NCBI GenBank assembly: GCA_003553165.1
Contig: PUOZ01000341.1
Location: 1 to 11,914, forward strand
Direction: 5' to 3'
DNA length: 11,914 nt
Source: Thioalkalivibrio sp.
GTDB lineage: Bacteria > Pseudomonadota > Gammaproteobacteria > Ectothiorhodospirales > Ectothiorhodospiraceae
This document shows, piece after piece, positions 7,924-11,914 of this stretch. Each line of letters opens with the position of its first letter. The stretch's first letter is position 1. Below the pieces are notes generated by a model. That model did no database searches and had not been told where the DNA came from. It saw nothing but the letters and a program-made list of their open reading frames with translations. The position numbers were made by a program, and so were the translations under genes.

Positions 7924-7960
7924 TTAGCTCCAAGCTATCGAGTGTATATCTTATTTTGAT
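7924..7960 (+). promoter_or_regulatory. OxyR-like binding site upstream of the peroxiredoxin-glutaredoxin gene
   Basis: The E. coli OxyR consensus is four tetramers, ATAG-N7-CTAT-N7-ATAG-N7-CTAT. Here the spacing is exact: TTAG (7924-7927), CTCCAAG, CTAT (7935-7938), CGAGTGT, ATAT (7946-7949), CTTATTT, TGAT (7957-7960). The first half matches 7 of 8 core bases and also the preferred inner T and A; the second half is weaker (5 of 8). It lies in an AT-rich island 95-131 bases before a peroxide-detoxifying gene, as expected for OxyR control. TTGATT (7956-7961) overlaps its end as a possible -35; the matching -10 is poor, as is common for activator-dependent promoters. Confidence 0.5.
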
Positions 7961-7970
7961 TAGATTAATC
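7958..7970. repeat. short AT-rich inverted repeat
   Basis: GATTA, GAT, TAATC is a perfect 5-bp inverted repeat touching the right edge of the OxyR-like site. It may be a second protein-binding site or chance in AT-rich DNA. No family can be assigned. Confidence 0.25.
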
Positions 7971-8054
7971 GCCATCGAGCCGATATCGTGGTCCTCGTTC
8001 CAGCACGGACTGGAAAAAATTTGCACACCCCATTCATGCAACGAGGAGAGATTC

Positions 8055-8801
8055 ATGGAACTGAAAACACGAGAAGGCCAGCGCGTACCCCAGGTCACGT
8101 TCCGCTGCCGCAAGGACAACGACTGGAACGACATCCGTTCCGACGACATCTTCAAGGGCCGCAACGTGGTGGTCTTCGCCCTTCCGGGCGCCTTTACCCC
8201 CACGTGCTCGTCCGCCCATCTGCCCCGTTACAACGAGTTGGCGCCGGTATTCAAAGCGCAGGGAATCGACGAGATCGTCTGCGTCTCGGTCAACGACGGC
8301 TTCGTGATGGAGGCGTGGCAGGCCGACCAGAATGCAGACCGCGTCACCTTCCTGGCCGATGGCAATGGTGAGTTCACCGATGGCATGGGGATGCTGGTCG
8401 ACAAGTCCGACCTCGGTTTCGGCAAGCGGTCCTGGCGCTATTCCATGCTGGTGAGGGATGGCGTCATCGAGAAGCACTTCGTGGAACCCGACGAGCCCGG
8501 CGACCCCTTCGTGGTTTCCGATGCCGACACCATGCTGGAGCACATCGCTCCGAAAGTGCCGCGGCCTCAGGACGTGGTGCTCTTCACCAAGCCGGGCTGC
8601 CCCTACTGCAAGGCCGCGAAGGACGACCTGCAGAACGCCGGGATGGAATTCGAGGAGATCGTGCTCGGCCGCGATACCACCCTGCGCGGCCTGCGCGCCG
8701 CCACCGGCGCAATGACCGTGCCCCAGGTCTTCGTCGGCGGCCACCGCATCGGTGGCTCCGAAGACCTGAAGGCATGGCTGACGCCCGACCAGGCCGCCTG
8801 A
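8055..8801 (+). CDS. garB: peroxiredoxin-glutaredoxin hybrid (glutathione/glutathione-amide-dependent peroxidase)
   Basis: A 248-residue fusion. Residues 1-165 form a Prx5-type peroxiredoxin with the peroxidatic cysteine C51 in [17 protein letters not shown]. Residues 172-248 form a glutaredoxin with the active site CPYC at 182-185 and [14 protein letters not shown] at 221-234. The peroxiredoxin domain reduces H2O2 and alkyl hydroperoxides, and the fused glutaredoxin domain recycles it using a glutathione-type thiol. Such hybrids are known from Haemophilus, Neisseria and Chromatium gracile; in the last, the gene (garB) adjoins the glutathione amide reductase gene, matching the layout here. 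Start: ATG at 8055, 4 bases after GAGGAGAG; the frame is open upstream but crosses the promoter region. No signal peptide, so cytoplasmic. The symbol garB assumes the Chromatium-type function; the domain call does not depend on it. Confidence 0.95.
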   Translation: MELKTREGQRVPQVTFRCRKDNDWNDIRSDDIFKGRNVVVFALPGAFTPTCSSAHLPRYNELAPVFKAQGIDEIVCVSVNDGFVMEAWQADQNADRVTFLADGNGEFTDGMGMLVDKSDLGFGKRSWRYSMLVRDGVIEKHFVEPDEPGDPFVVSDADTMLEHIAPKVPRPQDVVLFTKPGCPYCKAAKDDLQNAGMEFEEIVLGRDTTLRGLRAATGAMTVPQVFVGGHRIGGSEDLKAWLTPDQAA

Positions 8802-8808
8802 CGGAGAC

Positions 8809-8835
8809 CGCGCCGGAAACCCCGTTTCCGGCGCG
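8809..8835. terminator. strong GC-rich hairpin after the peroxiredoxin-glutaredoxin gene
   Basis: A perfect 12-bp stem, CGCGCCGGAAAC (8809-8820) and GTTTCCGGCGCG (8824-8835), with a CCC loop, starting 7 bases after the stop codon. There is no T-run, so termination may be partial or factor-assisted. Alternatively it protects the upstream message and lets the two redox genes be expressed at different levels. Confidence 0.55.
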
Positions 8836-8847
8836 TCTGCCCAGCCT

Positions 8848-8878
8848 TTGAGCCATCAGTACGGGAATACGTTAAAAT
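8848..8878 (+). promoter_or_regulatory. possible promoter of the disulfide reductase gene
   Basis: TTGAGC (8848-8853) and TAAAAT (8873-8878) with a 19-base spacer, 73 bases before the reductase ATG and downstream of the hairpin at 8809-8835. The hexamers are reasonable but the spacer is longer than ideal. It would allow the reductase to be transcribed on its own. Confidence 0.35.
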
Positions 8879-8950
8879 CCTGATATTCAGTTTCCCGCCG
8901 GGCCCCCACACTCGGGGCACGTTTGTCACAAACCCTCAACGGGAGCCAAC

Positions 8951-10342
8951 ATGGAACACTACGACATCCTCGTGATCGGCGGGGGCAGTGGCGGCCTCGC
9001 GGTCGCCGAGAGGGCGGCAGGCCACGGCGCCCGTGCAGTGGTCTTCGACCCCAAACCGCTGGGCGGCACCTGCGTCAACGAGGGCTGCGTCCCCAAGAAA
9101 TTGACATGGTACGCGGCCCATCACCTCAGCCAGGCCCACCACGCACACGAATTCGGTGTCGATGTCGAGGTTTCCGGTCTCCGCTATGGCGATCTGGCAC
9201 GGCGCCGCCACGACTTCCTGCGGATGCTGAACGACTACTGGTCCGGCTACCTCGAGCGCCTGGGCGTGGACTACGTACCCGAGCGCGCGCAACTGGTCGA
9301 TGCGAACACCGTGTCGGCCGGCGGCAAGACTTTCCGTGGCAAGCGCGTCGTCATCGCCACGGGCGGCGAACCCATCGTGCCGCGGATGCCCGGCCACGAC
9401 CTCGGCGCCACCTCGGATGACTTCTTCCGGTGGGAGGACCTGCCCAAGTCCATCGCGATCATCGGGGCCGGCTACATCGGCCTGGAAATGGCCGGCATGC
9501 TGCGCTCCTTCGGCGTGGACGTCACGGTGATCGCGATGGAGGAACGGGTTCTGGAGATGTTCGATCCAATGGTCAGCCACGTGCTCGAACGGCACATGGA
9601 GGAACAGGGCATCGTGCGCCATCTCAGCTCAACCGTGAAAGGTCTGACCGGAGAACCGGGCGCGGTCCGGGTCCAGGTGGCAGAGGCTCGGGAATTCGGT
9701 CCCTTCGAGCGGGTGCTGTGGGCCGTCGGCCGGCGCCCGAAGACGCGGGATATCGGCCTGGAAGCCGCTGGCGTCGAGATCCTCCCGAACCACACCGTTC
9801 CGGTCGACGAGTGGCAGGAGACCAACGTCCCTGGCGTGTTCGCACTCGGCGACATCATCGGCAAGGGGCCGCTGACGCCCGTGGCCATCGCCGCCGGGCG
9901 CCGGCTTGCGGACCGGTGGTTCGCGCCGGAACGGAACCCGATGCCAGTGGACTACACGCAGATTCCGACCGTCACCTTCACCCACCCGCCCACTGCCGCG
10001 GTCGGCATGACCGAGCCCCAGGCCGTGGAGCGCTTCGGCGACGCGGTACACGTGTACGAGACGGAATACGGCGGCCTCGCCCGCGCCTTCGCCGAAGCTG
10101 ACATCGCGCCGATCGCGATGAAGCTGGTCTGCGCGGGTGAAGACGAACGGGTGGTCGGCATCCACATGGTGGGCGACGCCGTGGACGAGATGCTGCAGGG
10201 CTTCGCGGTCGCGGTGCGCATGGGGGCAACCAAGCGCGACTTCGACCTGACCATCCCGATCCATCCGACCAGCTCCGAAGAGCTGGTCACCCTGAAGGTA
10301 TCGCGCCCCGGACAGATGGACCCACTGGCCGACGCGGCCTGA
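8951..10342 (+). CDS. garA: glutathione-disulfide / glutathione-amide-disulfide reductase, flavoprotein
   Basis: A 463-residue class I pyridine nucleotide-disulfide oxidoreductase. Seen in order: FAD motif GGGSGG (10-15), redox disulfide C41-VNEG-C46 within GGTCVNEGCVPKK, nucleotide motif IGAGYIGLE (171-179), second FAD motif GVFALGD (295-301), and the C-terminal HPTSSEE giving the active-site H438 and E443. KKLTWYAAHH after the cysteines places it with glutathione reductases, not lipoamide dehydrogenases. The two arginines that hold the NADPH 2'-phosphate in E. coli Gor (R198, R204) align with M196 and E202, and acidic residues E197/E198 lie nearby, pointing to NADH. NADH use and the adjacent peroxiredoxin-glutaredoxin gene match glutathione amide reductase of Chromatium gracile. 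Plain glutathione reductase (gorA) is the alternative. Start: ATG with GGGAG 5 bases upstream. Confidence 0.9.
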   Translation: MEHYDILVIGGGSGGLAVAERAAGHGARAVVFDPKPLGGTCVNEGCVPKKLTWYAAHHLSQAHHAHEFGVDVEVSGLRYGDLARRRHDFLRMLNDYWSGYLERLGVDYVPERAQLVDANTVSAGGKTFRGKRVVIATGGEPIVPRMPGHDLGATSDDFFRWEDLPKSIAIIGAGYIGLEMAGMLRSFGVDVTVIAMEERVLEMFDPMVSHVLERHMEEQGIVRHLSSTVKGLTGEPGAVRVQVAEAREFGPFERVLWAVGRRPKTRDIGLEAAGVEILPNHTVPVDEWQETNVPGVFALGDIIGKGPLTPVAIAAGRRLADRWFAPERNPMPVDYTQIPTVTFTHPPTAAVGMTEPQAVERFGDAVHVYETEYGGLARAFAEADIAPIAMKLVCAGEDERVVGIHMVGDAVDEMLQGFAVAVRMGATKRDFDLTIPIHPTSSEELVTLKVSRPGQMDPLADAA

Positions 10343-10674
10343 CCCCAGCAGCGGCCAGGGACGGCCGTCGATTCCCGCTCGTCGCGACCGGCTGCTAGAG
10401 CCACCTGCACTGCACATGCGTCGATGGATTCGACCTTGCCCAGGAGGCCGGTGCCGTTCGCAATCTGCACGGCAAGGCCCGGCCGGGCGTCTCAGAAGAA
10501 ATGCCACTGCCGGACAGGGAACGACGCCCGCATCACGCAAACCCTGCAATCAGCGTCTAATATCACTGCAGGCCTGCGGTCGTCAGGCAAAGAACAAGGT
10601 GCGCGCGATCGTCGCCGTATGGGACGGTAACGTGCGCGGCTCAGCATAAGCCTGCTTGTCCGGAGGTATCCGCG
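10343..10674. other. 332-base region without a supported gene
   Basis: No convincing gene. It contains two perfect GC-rich palindromes, GACGGCCGTC (10360-10369) and GCCCGGCCGGGC (10477-10488). On the minus strand one frame reads like a short protein piece (RPGLAVQIANGTGLLGKVES), but it has a stop directly upstream, no ribosome binding site, and runs antisense into the reductase gene. TAATAT at 10558-10563 is a possible -10 for the next gene, without a good -35. Confidence 0.5.
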
Positions 10675-10908
10675 ATGAATGACGCCATCGCTGATGTGAC
10701 GATACACATCGATGAGAGCATCGACCCCGAAACCCGGGTCAGCCTTGAAAACAGACTTCTGGCCCTGGACGGTGTGACGGCCGCATCCAGCCAGAACAGG
10801 ACATCTCACCTGCTGGTGGTGAAATTCGATTCCGAGAGACTGCAGAGTCACGACATCCTGCGTGCCGTCACCGCAACCGGCCTCCATGCGGAGTTGATCG
10901 GCCTCTGA
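10675..10908 (+). CDS. small ferredoxin-fold (HMA-like) protein without metal-binding cysteines
   Basis: The 77-residue product reads DVTIHIDESIDPETRVSLEN, LLALDGVTAASS, SHLLVVKFD, SHDILRAVTATG, HAELIGL. This is the beta-alpha-beta-beta-alpha-beta pattern of heavy-metal-associated domains: a first strand, a helix, GV, a second and third strand, a helix, and a short last strand. It has no cysteine at all, so the CxxC copper/mercury site of true HMA proteins is missing. No signal peptide or membrane segment, so probably cytoplasmic. Start: ATG with GGAGG (10662-10666) 8 bases upstream. It stands alone between the reductase gene and a convergent small gene. Function unknown; a regulatory or scaffold version of the fold is one possibility. 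Confidence 0.75.
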   Translation: MNDAIADVTIHIDESIDPETRVSLENRLLALDGVTAASSQNRTSHLLVVKFDSERLQSHDILRAVTATGLHAELIGL

Positions 10909-10992
10909 CCCGCCATGCACTGCGGCCCGCTGCGGCGGCTTGCAACGGATTTGGCGCGCGCTCCGTCAGATCCGAAGAGCCCAGCCGCTTCG

Positions 10993-11024
10993 TGTCGGGT
11001 TGCGCTGCGTTGACCCGACCTACG
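10993..11024. repeat. REP-like repeat (GTCGGGTT / ACCCGACCTACG type)
   Basis: TGTCGGGTTGCGCTGCG then TTGACCCGACCTACG: a 7-bp inverted repeat, GTCGGGT (10994-11000) and ACCCGAC (11013-11019), with a GC-rich 12-base loop and a trailing CTACG. It closely resembles an interspersed extragenic repeat I know from many gammaproteobacterial genomes (CGTAGGTCGGGTTAGCG...CGTAACCCGACA in the opposite orientation). It lies between the 3' ends of two convergent small genes. Confidence 0.55.
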
Positions 11025-11062
11025 TTATCTTCATGCCCGGCCCGGAGGGACGGGGGTGCGGC

Positions 11063-11284
11063 TTACCGGCGCAGCTCGTCGTCGCGGTAGTGCATGTCGA
11101 GCCAGCAACGGGGTAACGGCTCGCCGGATGGAAAGCCCACATTGGCCTTTGCGAAGGGCTCGGGATCGGGAAGATCCTCGCCCCAGTTGTAGCGGCCTTT
11201 GAAATGGGTCGCCGAGGGATCGAACAGCGCCACGGTATCCAGCACCTCGACCAGATGGCCGTTGCTGATGTCCTTGAGAAACAT
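11063..11284 (-). CDS. small unknown protein, 73 residues
   Basis: The product begins MFLKDISNGHLVEVLDTVALFDP and ends SGEPLPRCWLDMHYRDDELRR. It is soluble, mixed in charge, with no signal peptide, membrane segment or known motif, and a single cysteine (C60) in LPRCWLD. The layout looks like a compact conserved domain to me and I believe similar small proteins occur in other gammaproteobacteria, but I cannot name the family. Start: ATG at 11284 with GGAGG 6 bases upstream; the longer frame upstream lacks support. It follows the SH3b-domain gene by 88 bases on the same strand and could be co-transcribed with it. Confidence 0.65.
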   Translation of the reverse strand: MFLKDISNGHLVEVLDTVALFDPSATHFKGRYNWGEDLPDPEPFAKANVGFPSGEPLPRCWLDMHYRDDELRR

Positions 11285-11372
11285 GCCGGGCCTCCATCTC
11301 GCTCGCTTTCCCTGAGTATGGACGCGGGGTCCCTGAATGCAAGGAGGCCCCGATCGACACCCACCATCCTGG

Positions 11373-11914
11373 TCAACGCGCGGGCTCGGCATACGGCGTG
11401 AGCGACGAAAAATCCCGACTGACCCAGCCGACAATGCCTTCAGCGGAGCGGACCTGGTAGAAGGCCTCGCCGGCTGCAACGAGCTGCAACTCCACATCCT
11501 CCACACGAGCGTCGAGTATGCGCAACACCGGGCTGGCGAGCGAGGGAGCGGCGCGCAGATTGACGCGCGTGCCCGGCGCCAGAAAGACGCGCGACGCGTC
11601 CGCTTGGGCGGCTTCGTGTGCTTCCGACCGCGCCGGACCGCTCTCTTCGATGGGCGACTCCGTATCGGGGAGCATTGCCGCGTCGGGCGCGGGAGTGACC
11701 ACTGGCGCTGCAGGTTCGGGCGCCGGTCCGGGTGCGGTCTGCACGACCCTGGTGGAAGATTCGGGCGCATCAGAAGTCGCGAGATCGGGACCTGCGTCCT
11801 CCCCTGTCGCCGGGATCTGCGGCGGCGCCTCCGTCTCGGCCAATCGCCCGTCCAGCGCCGCCTCGTCGCTGTGCGCGCGTCGATCTGCCGGTGCGGGCTC
11901 CCCGGCGGCCTGCC
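11373..11914 (-). CDS. SH3b-domain protein, C-terminal part (5' end outside the window)
   Basis: The frame is open to the right edge, so the start is not visible; 179 residues are seen. The first ~110 are low-complexity and rich in Pro, Ala, Glu and Asp (for example APGPAPEPAAPVVTPAPDAA), probably a disordered linker. The last ~65 form a bacterial SH3 domain: GTRVNLRAAPSLASPVLRIL, then LQLVAAGEAFYQVRS and GIVGWVSRDFSSL, the N-L-R-x-x-P-S and G-W-V signatures of SH3b domains, which often bind cell-wall peptides. The family usually sits in the envelope, anchored by an N-terminal signal or membrane helix, which would be in the missing part. A TTG at 11843 is a possible but unlikely start. Confidence 0.8.
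   Translation of the reverse strand, partial: QAAGEPAPADRRAHSDEAALDGRLAETEAPPQIPATGEDAGPDLATSDAPESSTRVVQTAPGPAPEPAAPVVTPAPDAAMLPDTESPIEESGPARSEAHEAAQADASRVFLAPGTRVNLRAAPSLASPVLRILDARVEDVELQLVAAGEAFYQVRSAEGIVGWVSRDFSSLTPYAEPAR

Noticed and set aside
10430..10460. GGTCGAATCC on the minus strand, resembling a tRNA T-loop
   Set aside because: No T-arm stem, anticodon arm or acceptor stem can be built around it.
10416..10649. 77-codon plus-strand frame in the gap after the reductase gene
   Set aside because: The translation is Arg/Gln-rich with no domain pattern, there is no ribosome binding site, and it looks like random GC-rich DNA.

Overview
The window is GC-rich, densely coding chromosomal DNA. 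It most resembles a gammaproteobacterium of the Chromatiales (purple sulfur or Ectothiorhodospira-like) type. Supporting points are the close similarity of the NadB, Orn (catalytic residue numbers identical to E. coli), RecR and DnaX proteins to gammaproteobacterial versions, the gene order ffs-dnaX-ybaB-recR, and a peroxiredoxin/glutaredoxin hybrid next to a glutathione-reductase-like enzyme, an arrangement known from Chromatium gracile. No transposase, integrase, phage gene, tRNA, rRNA or CRISPR array was seen. This looks like core chromosome with a few accessory insertions, not a mobile island.

Layout. (1) 1-1056, plus: the C-terminal two thirds of L-aspartate oxidase (nadB), cut by the window edge, convergent with orn (oligoribonuclease, minus). 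(2) 1740-3429, plus: a small secreted c-type cytochrome, a pterin-4a-carbinolamine dehydratase and the ribosome-assembly GTPase rsgA. The first two sit between orn and rsgA, which are neighbours in E. coli. (3) 3621-7800, minus: a block read in the order ffs (4.5S SRP RNA), dnaX, ybaB, recR, hinT and an unrecognised outer-membrane beta-barrel-like protein. (4) 8055-10342, plus: a peroxiredoxin-glutaredoxin hybrid and a glutathione/glutathione-amide reductase-like flavoenzyme. (5) 10675-11914: a 77-residue ferredoxin-fold-like protein (plus), then on the minus strand a 73-residue unknown and the C-terminal part of an SH3b-domain protein that runs off the edge.

How the genes work together. Region 4 reads as a thiol-peroxidase system. 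The hybrid reduces peroxides and is recycled through its own glutaredoxin domain by a glutathione-type thiol, and the neighbouring disulfide reductase regenerates that thiol. The reductase lacks both arginines that grip the NADPH 2'-phosphate in E. coli Gor, which suggests an NADH-linked enzyme like glutathione amide reductase. An OxyR-like binding site lies just upstream of the hybrid gene. Region 3 is a housekeeping replication/recombination group (clamp loader, nucleoid protein, RecR) behind the SRP RNA.

Best leads: the OxyR-like site plus a possible NADH/glutathione-amide cycle; the small cytochrome with no conventionally placed Met ligand; the unknown beta-barrel gene behind an AT-rich inverted repeat; two REP-like palindromes; and two small unknown proteins near the right end.
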